NCBI GenBank assembly: GCA_947471985.1
Contig: CANIZL010000003.1
Span: 64,747-117,758, forward strand
DNA from: Verrucomicrobiota bacterium
Lineage (GTDB): Bacteria; Verrucomicrobiota; Verrucomicrobiia; Limisphaerales; UBA9464
Length of the DNA stretch: 53,012 nt
Reading direction: 5' to 3'
The notes beneath the pieces were generated by a model. The model had not been told where the DNA came from and made no database searches. It worked only from the letters and a program-made list of their open reading frames with translations. Made by a program: the position numbers and the translations under genes. Within the stretch, counting starts at the first letter, position 1, and each line of letters opens with the position of its first letter. This document shows positions 9,037 through 18,651 of this stretch, in pieces.

Positions 9037-11892
9037 ATGACGTTTTCCTCCCTGCGCCGTCTTGCCGTGCTTTCGTGCCTCGGCGTCGGTTTCGCTGCGG
9101 CGATGCCCGCCTTCGCCCAATCGACGACGACGGCCACGAACCGGCCCGAAGACAATCGCTTCACCCCGGTTGCTCTGACCCAACCCGGGGCGTTGGACGA
9201 ACCGCTCGTCTTCGAAGTCCTGCCCGATGGTCGCGCGTACATCGCCGAACGGAAGGGGACGATCAAAGTCTATGATCCGGCCTTGGGCGGGGTGAAGGTC
9301 GTGGGCGCTTTGGCCGTAAACACCAAGGGCAACAACGAGCAGGGACTCGTTGCCCTCAGCTTTGATCCGAAATTTGCCGAGAACGGCTATATCTATCTCT
9401 ACTATTTTCATCCCACGGAGGCCAAGGCGGTTTTTAGTCGGTGGGAAATTCGCCACGACGTCCTCGTGGCCAATTCCGAGAAGGTCATGATGGAGTGGCC
9501 GGCGCAGCGCGAGACCTGCTGTCACACCGGGGGCGGCATGACCTGGGACAAGGAGGGCAACCTCCTCATGACCGTGGGGAACAACCGCGGCAATACCGGT
9601 TCCTCGCAAACGGATGAACGGCCCGGCCGTGCCGCTTGGGACGACCAAGGCGGTACCGCGAATTCCAATTCCCTGGAAGGCAAAATCCTCCGCATCCATC
9701 CGGAACCGAATGGCACCTATACCATTCCCAAGGGGAATCTGTTTCCGCCGGGCACGCCGAAGACGCGGCCGGAAATTTTCACCATGGGCCATCGCAATGT
9801 CTGGCGCGTGTCGATCGACAGCCAGACGGGCTTTGTTTACTGGGGCGAGGTCGGACCGGACAATCGCGAGGACAGTGACATCGGTCCCCGTGGTTACGAT
9901 GAATTCAATCAGGCCCGCGGCCCCGGTTTTTTCGGTTGGCCTTACTTTGTGGGCGACCAGGCGTTTCCGTTTTGGGACTACGCGACGGGCAAGCCGACGG
10001 CGAAGAAGGATCCGCTCAAGACCACGAATTTTTCGCCCAACAATTCCGGAATTAACGAGCTGCCACCCCAAGCGCCGCCGTTCATCTACTACCATGGTGG
10101 GCTCACCCCGAAGTTTCCGGAACTCACCACCGGCGGTCGCTGCGCCATTGGTGGCCCCATCTATCGTCAGGCGGATTTCAAGAACCCCACGCGTCCGTGG
10201 CCGGCCTATTTCGAAGGAAAATGGATCATCGCCGAGTTTTCTCGGCGCTTGATCCTGTCCGTTTCCATGCAGCCCAATGGCGATTACCAGTCCATGGAAC
10301 GGATCCTGCCGGACTATCGGCCGGTGGAACCGATCGATCTGAAGTTCGGTCCGGATGGGGCGCTTTATGTTCTCGAGTACGGTGGGCGATGGTTTCAGGC
10401 CTCGCCGGATGCGAAGCTCGTTCGCGTGGAATTTGAGGGCGGGAATCGCAAGCCCATGGCGGTGGCGGCGACCAGCAAGGACGGTGGGGTACCGCCTTTC
10501 GAGGTGACCCTTTCCTCCTCGGGCACCAAGGACAACGACGGCGATGCGCTGAAGTACCGCTGGGAAGTCTTCGGCCCGGCCGGTACGCCGCGCGTTTTTG
10601 AGGCGGCGAATCCGGTCGTGAAGTTCGATCAACCCGGCGCACACGTTGCCCGGCTGACGGTCACCGACCCGAGCGGTGCCAGTGACAGCAAGTCGGTTCC
10701 GATTATTTCCGGCAATGAACCGCCGGTGGTCTCGGTGAAGCTTCAGGGGAACGAGACGTATTATTTTACGGATCAACCCTTCGGCTATGCCGTGGAGGTG
10801 ACGGATCGTGAGGATGGCAGCCTGTCGTCCGGCAAGATTCCCAAGGAGCGGGTGAATTTGAGCATCGACTATGTGCCGGAGGGATTTGATGTGGCGTCGC
10901 TCAAGGGATTGCCGCGGGGCGAGGACGCCGCGGCGCGTTTCCCGGTGGCGCAGGCGCTGATGACCAAGGGCAATTGCAAGGCGTGTCACCTGGTGGAGGG
11001 CAAGCTGGTTGGGCCGGCCTTTGCGGACGTGGCCAAACGCTACTTGAAGGATCCTGATGCGGCGGCGCGCCTCGCGCAGAAGGTGGTTACGGGCGGGGGC
11101 GGTGTCTGGAGTCCGCTGGCCATGCCGCCCAATGCGTTGATCACCGAAACCGAAGCCAGCACGATCCTGAAGTACGTCTTGAGCCTCGCCGACAAGAACG
11201 CCGGCAATCTGGCGTTGTCGGGCAATTTCACCCCCGCACTTCCCGACGGCGATGCGGGGCGCGGTTCGGTGATTGTGCGAGCGGTCTATACCGATCAGGG
11301 CGAGGAACAAGTCCCGCCGCTGACGGCGGAAAGTGTTCGGGTGTTGCGCAGTCCGCTTCTGAACGTCAACCAGGCGGAGGTGAAGCAACAGGCCCAGGGT
11401 GGGAGCCGGGGCGTCACGGCGAAGCGGGGAGCGGTGGTGGGGTTCAAGAAGGTGGACCTGACCGGGGTCCGAGCGATGGAAATTGCGGCGACGGCGATGG
11501 TGCCGGATTCGCAACTGGGCGGTGTGATTCAACTCCGGCTGGATTCACCGACCGGCGAGCTGTTGGGTGAAGCCAAGGTGGAGCCGCGTGAGCGGCGGGC
11601 CCCGGTAGCTCCACCGCCGGCGGCGCCCAGTGCGAATCCGCCACGGACGGATGCACCCGCGGGAGCTCTGCCGGCCAGCGCCGGTGTGGCCCGGCCGGCG
11701 CGCCCGGCCGGCGGTCCCGGCGGATTTAATCCCTCGGGCGCTCCGGGCATCCGGGTTCCGGTCGCGGAACACGCTGGGAAGCATGATCTTTACCTCGTGT
11801 TCCAGAACGACGCGGCGAAGGAGGGAGCCGTCCTCATGAACGTCGCCAGCGTCCGCCTGAGCGGCCAGCGGGGCCCGACGCAGGGGGAATGA
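9037..11892 (+). CDS. Exported PQQ-type sugar dehydrogenase / PKD / cytochrome c fusion
   Basis: I start at the ATG at 9037, which opens a clean signal peptide (MTFSSLRRLAVLSCLGVGF, cleavage near AFAQS); the frame extends 56 codons further upstream. The mature protein begins with a soluble glucose dehydrogenase-like beta-propeller (about 40-470). It includes CCHTGGGM near residue 162, where this family has its active-site histidine, and GHRNVWRVS. A PKD-like domain follows (about 480-565), then a class I cytochrome c domain with CKACH (about 646-650) and a likely axial Met in LAMPPN (about 695). The C-terminal beta-sandwich resembles a CBM and is split by a Pro/Ala-rich stretch (about 855-908). 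The likely role is periplasmic sugar oxidation with electrons passed to the built-in heme. Quinone use and substrate are inferred from the family. Confidence 0.85.
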   Translation: MTFSSLRRLAVLSCLGVGFAAAMPAFAQSTTTATNRPEDNRFTPVALTQPGALDEPLVFEVLPDGRAYIAERKGTIKVYDPALGGVKVVGALAVNTKGNNEQGLVALSFDPKFAENGYIYLYYFHPTEAKAVFSRWEIRHDVLVANSEKVMMEWPAQRETCCHTGGGMTWDKEGNLLMTVGNNRGNTGSSQTDERPGRAAWDDQGGTANSNSLEGKILRIHPEPNGTYTIPKGNLFPPGTPKTRPEIFTMGHRNVWRVSIDSQTGFVYWGEVGPDNREDSDIGPRGYDEFNQARGPGFFGWPYFVGDQAFPFWDYATGKPTAKKDPLKTTNFSPNNSGINELPPQAPPFIYYHGGLTPKFPELTTGGRCAIGGPIYRQADFKNPTRPWPAYFEGKWIIAEFSRRLILSVSMQPNGDYQSMERILPDYRPVEPIDLKFGPDGALYVLEYGGRWFQASPDAKLVRVEFEGGNRKPMAVAATSKDGGVPPFEVTLSSSGTKDNDGDALKYRWEVFGPAGTPRVFEAANPVVKFDQPGAHVARLTVTDPSGASDSKSVPIISGNEPPVVSVKLQGNETYYFTDQPFGYAVEVTDREDGSLSSGKIPKERVNLSIDYVPEGFDVASLKGLPRGEDAAARFPVAQALMTKGNCKACHLVEGKLVGPAFADVAKRYLKDPDAAARLAQKVVTGGGGVWSPLAMPPNALITETEASTILKYVLSLADKNAGNLALSGNFTPALPDGDAGRGSVIVRAVYTDQGEEQVPPLTAESVRVLRSPLLNVNQAEVKQQAQGGSRGVTAKRGAVVGFKKVDLTGVRAMEIAATAMVPDSQLGGVIQLRLDSPTGELLGEAKVEPRERRAPVAPPPAAPSANPPRTDAPAGALPASAGVARPARPAGGPGGFNPSGAPGIRVPVAEHAGKHDLYLVFQNDAAKEGAVLMNVASVRLSGQRGPTQGE

Positions 11893-12295
11893 AGCGACCC
11901 AGGGTAGTCGGTGACCGGCAACCCTGGGCTGGAAGACGGAATCCCGTTGGGATAGGGCAGACGTTGGGCCGACGGGCCCAAGATCCAATCTCGTTGGGTT
12001 AGGGGAGGGCATAGACCCAACGGCTCGAGATCCAATGCCATGCGGATAAGAGAGGGCGCAGTCCTTGGACCCGCGATTCAATGCCCTTAGGATTGAGGGG
12101 GACGCGGAGTTGTGAGATGGCATCCCGGAACTCCTTCGCCCTTCCGGCCCGTGCTCCCGCCCAGTGCCTACCGATTCCCGTCATTGCATCCGGTCCGGGT
12201 TTCGGCAGGTTGATGGCCGGTCTCCCAAGTGTCTGATCTTGCTGACGAACTCCCCTCGTTCGCCGCACCCAAACGGACTTCTGGAGCCTTCCTTT
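11893..12295. repeat. Intergenic hairpin plus about four degenerate 47-bp tandem repeats
   Basis: CCCAGGGT (11898-11905) and ACCCTGGG (11921-11928) form an 8-bp stem with a nested CGGT-G-ACCG stem inside. Four related units follow, starting at 11935, 11982, 12029 and 12075, with spacings of 47, 47 and 46 bp. Each begins GAnnnAAT, continues with a nCnnTnnGGnTn-like core and then a GGG-rich stretch. There is no T-tract, so this is not a simple terminator. I recall similar CCCAGGGT/ACCCTGGG and CCGTTGGGAT texts between verrucomicrobial genes. The minus-strand frames here are low-complexity translations of the repeat and not genes. The remainder, to 12295, holds the promoter of the next gene. Confidence 0.7.
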
Positions 12296-15200
12296 ATGCG
12301 ATTCATGCGGCTTTTTCGACGTCCCGGTTTTTGGGGCCTCCTGTGCCTGTTGTTGCCGGCGGGCTTGCCGCTCGCAGCCCAGCTCGTGTCACCCGCCGAG
12401 GTGGGTACCGCGGTAAGCGGATTCCAGGATGATTTCTCCGGCGCCACGCTGTCCTCCGCCTGGAAACCCGTGGGAACCGCGACCGATATCTACTCGGTCT
12501 CCGGTGGCCTGTTGCACGTCGTCAGCGCCAGCGGGGATCCCAACCATCTTCTCTATAACGGTGCGAAATACGACGCCTCCACCCAGGAAGTGCTCGCACG
12601 CATCCGGTTCCTGCGCTTTGGCTCCGGCGACCCCGCCCGTGGCGGCGTGGCGGTCGCCGCCGATCCCACTACGGGCGCCGCCATCAATTACCAATTCCGC
12701 GATGGTGCCCTCGAAGGCTTGAGTGGGCGTCACATTTCGTTTCTCGACGACTCCCGGGCGTGGGGTCCGGGCTATGGGTTTGCCTGGCAACTCAACACCT
12801 GGTATTGGGTGCGCCTGCGACAGGAGCTCAATGCCGCTGCGCCCGGCGGTGCCAATGACGTGTTTGCCCGGATCTGGCCGGCCGATGGCGTTGCGTCCGA
12901 ACCCACGGTTTGGCAACTCTGGGACTATGTGCCGAGTCGCAGTGCCCGGACGGGCCTCGCGGGCGTCACCGCCGGCAGCTCCAGCGCCACGTCGGAATTC
13001 GATGTCGACTACATCCTGATCAAGGCCTCCGGGTTGCCCTCCATCACCGTCGCGCCCGCAGCGTTCCCGATCTTTCATCCGGGGCCGGTCGTCGTGACCA
13101 ATCCGCCGGCCAGCATCACCGTTCAGGCCTGCACCGCGGCGACCTTCAAGGTGGGTTACGACGGAACTCCGCCGCATCAGTTCCAATGGTTCCGCGATGG
13201 CAACGTCCTGGCCGGTGCCACGAATGCGACGCTCACCCTGCCTTCGGTCAGCCCCGCCGATGACGGTGCGGTGTTTAAGGTGACCTTGCGGAACGTCGCC
13301 GCAGGAACGACCTATCAAGTCACCAGCCCGGCGGCGACCCTGCGGGTTCAGATCGACACCATTCCCAGTGAACTCGTCCTCGCGCAATCCGTGGGCGGCC
13401 TTTCCACGGTACGCCTGATATTTTCCAAACCGATCGCTGCCGGTGCCGCCACGCTGACGACGAACTATCGAATCACCCGCGGAGCGCAGGAGCTTCCCAT
13501 CCAGTCGGCCACGATTTCCGCCGATGGTCTTGAAGTGCTCCTCACCACGCAGGCGCAGGTGGAAGGCACCACGTACACGTTGACGCTTAAGAATCTGTTG
13601 GACGCTTGCACCGGAACGATTGCTGTCGCCGCCAACACGCAAGCCACCTTTCAGGCGACGGTCTATGCCTCGCAGGACATCGGGGCGCCGTCGGTGGGCG
13701 GTTCCCTGTTTCCGGTCGCGGGCGGTTACGATCTTCGCGGCGGCGGTGGGGGCGTACTGGGGACCAGTGATCAATTTCAATTCAGTTCCCGGCCGCGTTC
13801 GGGAAATTTTGATGTCCGCGTGCAAGTGTCGCAACTGGTGGGGCCCAATGCGTGGAGCGAGGCCGGACTGATGGTGCGGGACACCGCCAATCCCGGGAGC
13901 CGCTTGGCTTTCGTCCTGGCCACGCCGTCGGTGAGCGGGGCCTTGTTCAAGGCGCGGTCGGTGGACGGCGGCGATTTGGTGCAGACTGGCTCGTATCCGG
14001 TCAACTATCCGGACACCTGGCTGCGACTTCAACGGATCGGCAGCAAGCTCACGGGATTTGCCTCGCGGGATGGTCTCGCGTGGACGGTTTTGGGCACGGC
14101 GACGATCGCCTTTTCGCCGCAGGTTACCCTGGGGTTTGCAGTGTCAGCGCATGCCCCGGCGGGAGCGGCCGTGGCGTCATTCCGGCAATTTTCCGAGGTT
14201 ACCCAGGCGACGGTGGAGGCCACACCGCCTTCGCTCGAAGCTTTAGGGCAGAGCAGTCGCAAGACCGGCGTGGTGATTTCGGAAATTATGTATCATCCGG
14301 GTGCCCACGCGGGATTTCCGGGCGTGGTGTCCGGACAAACGTTCACGAATCGCCTCGAGTTTGTTGAGCTCTTCAATACCCAGGGCGTCCCCGAGGATTT
14401 AGGCGGCTACCGGCTCGACGGAGACATTCATTATACCTTCCCCGCCGGGACGGTGCTGCCCGGCGGCGGTTTCCTGGTCATCGCCCGAGCCCCGTCGGAT
14501 CTGCAGCAGGCGTACGGCATCGCGGGAGTCGCGGGGCCTTTTACCGGGACGTTGCCCAACAACTCCGGCCGGATCCAGTTGCGCAATCCCGCGGGCGCGG
14601 TGTTTTTGGAAGTCAATTATGGCAGCCAGTTGCCGTGGCCGATTGCAGCGGATGGCGGTGGCCACTCTTTAGTCTTGTCCCATCCCTCATACGGTGAGGA
14701 CGTCGCGCGGGCCTGGTCGGCCAGCGATGCCGTCGGTGGGTCGCCCGGGCGGCTTGATCCCGTGGGCGCCGAGCCGCTGCGGGCGCTGGTCCTCAATGAA
14801 ATTGTCGCGCATTCGGAATCGGGACCGGGCGATTTCGTGGAACTCTACAATCACTCGACGGCGCCACTGGATATCTCCGGTTGCGTCTTGAGCGAGGATC
14901 CGGATACGGATGGATTCCGGATTCCGGCGGGAACGACCCTTCCGGCAGGGGGCTTCCTCGCGCTGGATCAATCCCAAATGGGTTTTGGCCTGAACGCCAC
15001 CGGGGGTTCGCTTTATCTCCGCAATCCCACCCAGACCCGCGTGCTCGATGCGATTCGGTTTGAGGCCCAGGGCGATCGGATCCCTTGGGGTCGGTGTCCG
15101 GACGGTTCACCCCTGTGGCGTCGATTGACCGCTCCCACCCCGGGAACCGTCAATGAAGGCCGTCGCGTGGGGGACGTGGTGATTCATGAACTGCACGTGA

Positions 15201-18200
15201 ATCCCATCTCTGGATTCGATGAAGATCAGTTCGTGGAACTCTACAACCGGACGGACGCGGCGATCGATCTCGGCGGCTGGAGTTTTCGTTCCGGCATTAG
15301 TTTTGTTTTTCCGGACCACACCCTTTTACCGGCCAAGGGCTATCTCGTCGTGGCCCGCGATGCCGCGCGACTGCGCGCAAAAAACTCCGCACTGAAGGCC
15401 ACGAATTTGCTGGGGAATTTCACCGGGACGCTGGCGCATGGGGGCGAACGACTCGCCCTGGCTCGACCGGAGCGATTTGTCCAAGCGGGCAGCGCCGGGA
15501 CGCCGCCCACGACCAATACAATCCCCGTTGTGGTGGCCGAGGTCACCTATGGAGCGGGGGGACGCTGGGGGCGTTGGTCGAGCGGTGGGGGAAGCACTTT
15601 GGAATTGGTCCATCCGGACGCGGACCCGGAGTTCGCGACCAGTTGGGCGGACAGTGATGAAACGGCCAAGGCGCCGTGGACCGCAATCTCGGCAACGGGA
15701 ACCATCGATAACGGCAGTACGACGGGCGACTCCCTCCAGATTCTATTGCAAGGGGCGGGGGAGGCTTTGATTGACGCCATCGAGGTGCGCGACGACGCAA
15801 ACGTCAACCTCCTGGCCAACGGCACTTTTGAGTCGGGCCTACTGGGCTGGGCCGCCGAGGGCACGATGGATCAGACCAGTCTGGAATCGAAGGAGGGTTA
15901 TCAAAGCGCCCAGTCCCTCCATCTGCGGGCGGTGGAACGGGGCGATAATCAGATAAACCGGGTTCGCAGTCGTCTGACTTCGGCCGTGCGCAGCGGGAGC
16001 AAGGTGACGATTTCGGCCCGGGCGCGCTGGCTCAAAGGCTCGCCGACGCTGCTGCTGCGGATCCGCGGAAACTGGATGGAGGCAGTGGGAACCTTGAACC
16101 TCCCCCCGTCTCCGGGAACTCCGGGTGCGCCGAACAGTCGCTTCAATCCGGATCTGCGCCCGGGCATCCAGGACGTGACCCATGCGCCCATCCTTCCGGC
16201 CGACGGGCAATCGGTGCGTATCACCGCCCGCATTCGTTCCGCCGCTCCCAGCCCGGTCGTGCGGGTCAACTATCGTCTCGATCCCTCTCCGACCTTACGG
16301 ACGGTGCCGATGTCGGACGACGGCACCGGCGGCGATGAGGTGGCCGGCGACGGTCTGTTCACGGCCACGCTGCCGGGGCAGGCGACGGGAACGCTCGTCA
16401 CCTATACCATCGAGGCCCGCGAAGGGGTCGGGGGAGCGCCGGCTAGCCGCTTTCCGTCGGCGGATGCCGGTGGCGAAGCTCTCATCCGCTTTGGTGAAAC
16501 CCAACCCGCGGGCAACCTGCCCACGTACCGCATTTGGATCACCCAGGCCAACTTCAACGCCTGGAGTTCGCGCAATCGGCTCAACAACACCCCGCTCGAT
16601 TGCACGTTCGTTCTCGGCAATCAACGTGTGATCTACAATGCCGTCGGGCTCTATGCGGGCAGCCCCTATATCGCGCCCGGCTATTGCGGTCCCAATTGTG
16701 GACGGTGCGGCTATAGCATCGCGGTTCCGGACGATGATCTCTTCCTGGGCGGCACGGATCTGGTGCTCGACTGGCCCGGCGGACACGGCAATGAATCGAC
16801 GGCATTGCAGGAGCAAATGGCCTATTGGATGGCCGGTCGGATGGGCTTGCCCACCAGTAATCGATATCCCATCCGTCTGCATCTCAACGGGGTGACGGAC
16901 GAGCAGCGCGGTACGATCTTCGAAGCGGTCAATCAACCCGCCTCGGATTTCCTCAAGGCGTGGGTGCCCTCGGATCACAACGGTGACTTCTTCAAGGTGG
17001 ACCGTGGTTTTGAGTTCAATGATTCCGGCTCCCTGGTGGCGGATCCGATGCCCACGCTCCAGTCCTTCACCACCACCGGCGGCGGCAAAAAGACGGCCCG
17101 TTACCGCTGGAATTGGAACAAACGCGCGGGCAGTGATCCCAATAACTACCAGAACATCTTCGATCTGGTCGACGCTGTGAACGCGTCCGGTCCCGAGCCC
17201 TACACCCGCCTCACCGAGGCGCTCGTGGACGTCGAGGAGTGGATGGGGATTTTCGCGGTCGAACATATTATTAATAATTTCGACAGTTGGGGGCACGACA
17301 TCGGCAAGAACATGTATGCGTACAAACCGCAGAATGGGAAGTGGCAGCTTTACCTGTTCGATCTCGACTGGCTCATGCTTGCGTCCCCGCAGTTCAACGC
17401 CAGCTACACCGCCAAGCTGGGGCCGTTGTTTGTCAGCAGCGATCCCGTGGTTTCCCGGATGTACAATCATCCACCCTTCCGGCGCGCCTATTTTCGGGCG
17501 GTGCAACGCGCGGTGGAAGGCCCGTTGATCTCGACCAATTGCGATCCAGTCATGGACGCCCGTTATGCCTCCTATGTGGCCAACGGGGTTCGGTTCTGTG
17601 ATGGGCAGTCGCTCAGTGCGCCGGACGCGGTGAAGACGTGGTTTCGTGATCGCCGCGTGGCCCTGCAGAACCAGCTGAACGCCGTGGCGGCGGAATTTGC
17701 GCTGAGCCCCGGTTCGCCGGTTTCCTCCAGCACCAGTCCCGTGACCCTCACGGGCACGGCGCCGATTCGGGTGCGCAGCCTGCAGCTCAATGGGGTCGAG
17801 CTCCCCGTGACTTGGACCTCCGTGAATACGTGGTCTGCGAGTGTGCCGCTGCTCAATCGGACCAATGCCATTACGATCACTGCCGTTGATTCCCAGGGGG
17901 TGGTGCTCCCGGGAGTGACGGTTGCCACGACAATCCGCTATACGGGAGCGCTCTCGACCCTGCCCCTGGTCTCCATCAACGAATGGATGGCCGACAACAC
18001 CCGCACGCTGGCGGATGTGTCGGGCTCCTCGCCCCGCTACAGCGATTGGTTTGAGCTCTATAACGCGGGATCCACTCCGGCCAATCTGGCGGGGTATTTC
18101 CTGGCCGACACCCTGACGAATCCGGATCAGTTCCTTATTCCGGCCGGCTACGTCATTCCGGCGGGCGGGCATCTGCTGGTTTGGGCGGATAATCAACCCG

Positions 18201-18643
18201 TTTTGAACACTCCCGGACACCCGGATCTGCACGTCAATTTCCAACTCGCCGCGAAAGGTGAAGCCATCGGGTTGTTTGCGCCGGATGGGACTCCAGTGGA
18301 TACGGTAAGTTTCGGGGCGCAGGACCCCGACATAAGCGAGGGCCGGTGCCCGGACGGCGGTTCCACGATGGGCCGACTGCCGACGGCATCGCCCAGGGCG
18401 GCCAATTCCTGTGTGGAGCCACTACCAAGTTTGGAGTGGAGTTTCACCTTGGCCGGGGCCCTGCACCTGGAGTGGGACAGCACTGTGGGCACCCGGTACA
18501 GCGTCGAAGCCACCCGTGATCTGGCGGGCGGAGGCTGGACGCCCTTGGGTCCAGCTACCGCCGCCACAGCCGATCGCACCGGCGTCGATGTTCCCATTGA
18601 ACCGGGCCTTCGTCGCTTCTTGCGGCTCCGGGTTGGGCCTTGA
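12296..18643 (+). CDS. Giant secreted lamin-tail-domain / CotH-kinase-like protein
   Basis: The start is the ATG at 12296 with GGAG about 9 nt upstream; it opens a signal peptide (MRFMRLFRRPGFWGLL, ending near LAAQ). The product has 2115 residues. A laminin-G/DUF1080-like domain (about 35-245) is followed by an Ig-like region (about 265-365), an SbsA-like region and a DUF1349-like beta-sandwich (about 460-640). Lamin-tail domains begin near 658 (VVISEIMYHPG), 831 (VLNEIVAHSESG) and 960 (VVIHELHVNP). A CotH-like region spans about 1408-1800, with VFNxE-like FFKVDRGFEF and YLFDLDWLM. A fourth lamin-tail domain starts near 1890 (VSINEWMADN), and the end is a beta module with FLRLRVGP. CotH in Bacillus phosphorylates spore-coat proteins; whether this homologue is catalytic is unproven. 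The likely location is extracellular or the cell surface. Confidence 0.82.
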   Translation: MRFMRLFRRPGFWGLLCLLLPAGLPLAAQLVSPAEVGTAVSGFQDDFSGATLSSAWKPVGTATDIYSVSGGLLHVVSASGDPNHLLYNGAKYDASTQEVLARIRFLRFGSGDPARGGVAVAADPTTGAAINYQFRDGALEGLSGRHISFLDDSRAWGPGYGFAWQLNTWYWVRLRQELNAAAPGGANDVFARIWPADGVASEPTVWQLWDYVPSRSARTGLAGVTAGSSSATSEFDVDYILIKASGLPSITVAPAAFPIFHPGPVVVTNPPASITVQACTAATFKVGYDGTPPHQFQWFRDGNVLAGATNATLTLPSVSPADDGAVFKVTLRNVAAGTTYQVTSPAATLRVQIDTIPSELVLAQSVGGLSTVRLIFSKPIAAGAATLTTNYRITRGAQELPIQSATISADGLEVLLTTQAQVEGTTYTLTLKNLLDACTGTIAVAANTQATFQATVYASQDIGAPSVGGSLFPVAGGYDLRGGGGGVLGTSDQFQFSSRPRSGNFDVRVQVSQLVGPNAWSEAGLMVRDTANPGSRLAFVLATPSVSGALFKARSVDGGDLVQTGSYPVNYPDTWLRLQRIGSKLTGFASRDGLAWTVLGTATIAFSPQVTLGFAVSAHAPAGAAVASFRQFSEVTQATVEATPPSLEALGQSSRKTGVVISEIMYHPGAHAGFPGVVSGQTFTNRLEFVELFNTQGVPEDLGGYRLDGDIHYTFPAGTVLPGGGFLVIARAPSDLQQAYGIAGVAGPFTGTLPNNSGRIQLRNPAGAVFLEVNYGSQLPWPIAADGGGHSLVLSHPSYGEDVARAWSASDAVGGSPGRLDPVGAEPLRALVLNEIVAHSESGPGDFVELYNHSTAPLDISGCVLSEDPDTDGFRIPAGTTLPAGGFLALDQSQMGFGLNATGGSLYLRNPTQTRVLDAIRFEAQGDRIPWGRCPDGSPLWRRLTAPTPGTVNEGRRVGDVVIHELHVNPISGFDEDQFVELYNRTDAAIDLGGWSFRSGISFVFPDHTLLPAKGYLVVARDAARLRAKNSALKATNLLGNFTGTLAHGGERLALARPERFVQAGSAGTPPTTNTIPVVVAEVTYGAGGRWGRWSSGGGSTLELVHPDADPEFATSWADSDETAKAPWTAISATGTIDNGSTTGDSLQILLQGAGEALIDAIEVRDDANVNLLANGTFESGLLGWAAEGTMDQTSLESKEGYQSAQSLHLRAVERGDNQINRVRSRLTSAVRSGSKVTISARARWLKGSPTLLLRIRGNWMEAVGTLNLPPSPGTPGAPNSRFNPDLRPGIQDVTHAPILPADGQSVRITARIRSAAPSPVVRVNYRLDPSPTLRTVPMSDDGTGGDEVAGDGLFTATLPGQATGTLVTYTIEAREGVGGAPASRFPSADAGGEALIRFGETQPAGNLPTYRIWITQANFNAWSSRNRLNNTPLDCTFVLGNQRVIYNAVGLYAGSPYIAPGYCGPNCGRCGYSIAVPDDDLFLGGTDLVLDWPGGHGNESTALQEQMAYWMAGRMGLPTSNRYPIRLHLNGVTDEQRGTIFEAVNQPASDFLKAWVPSDHNGDFFKVDRGFEFNDSGSLVADPMPTLQSFTTTGGGKKTARYRWNWNKRAGSDPNNYQNIFDLVDAVNASGPEPYTRLTEALVDVEEWMGIFAVEHIINNFDSWGHDIGKNMYAYKPQNGKWQLYLFDLDWLMLASPQFNASYTAKLGPLFVSSDPVVSRMYNHPPFRRAYFRAVQRAVEGPLISTNCDPVMDARYASYVANGVRFCDGQSLSAPDAVKTWFRDRRVALQNQLNAVAAEFALSPGSPVSSSTSPVTLTGTAPIRVRSLQLNGVELPVTWTSVNTWSASVPLLNRTNAITITAVDSQGVVLPGVTVATTIRYTGALSTLPLVSINEWMADNTRTLADVSGSSPRYSDWFELYNAGSTPANLAGYFLADTLTNPDQFLIPAGYVIPAGGHLLVWADNQPVLNTPGHPDLHVNFQLAAKGEAIGLFAPDGTPVDTVSFGAQDPDISEGRCPDGGSTMGRLPTASPRAANSCVEPLPSLEWSFTLAGALHLEWDSTVGTRYSVEATRDLAGGGWTPLGPATAATADRTGVDVPIEPGLRRFLRLRVGP

Positions 18644-18651
18644 GACACGCG

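Noticed and set aside
8926-11532. 868-codon open frame antisense to the PQQ dehydrogenase fusion
   Set aside because: It is Arg/His-rich with no domain and lies exactly opposite a gene with clear motifs, as expected in high-GC DNA.
11790-12123. Minus-strand open frames over the 47-bp repeats
   Set aside because: They are periodic low-complexity translations of the tandem repeat with no start signals.
16295-18244. 649-codon open frame antisense to the CotH region
   Set aside because: It has no recognisable domain or signal and mirrors codon use of the real gene on the plus strand.
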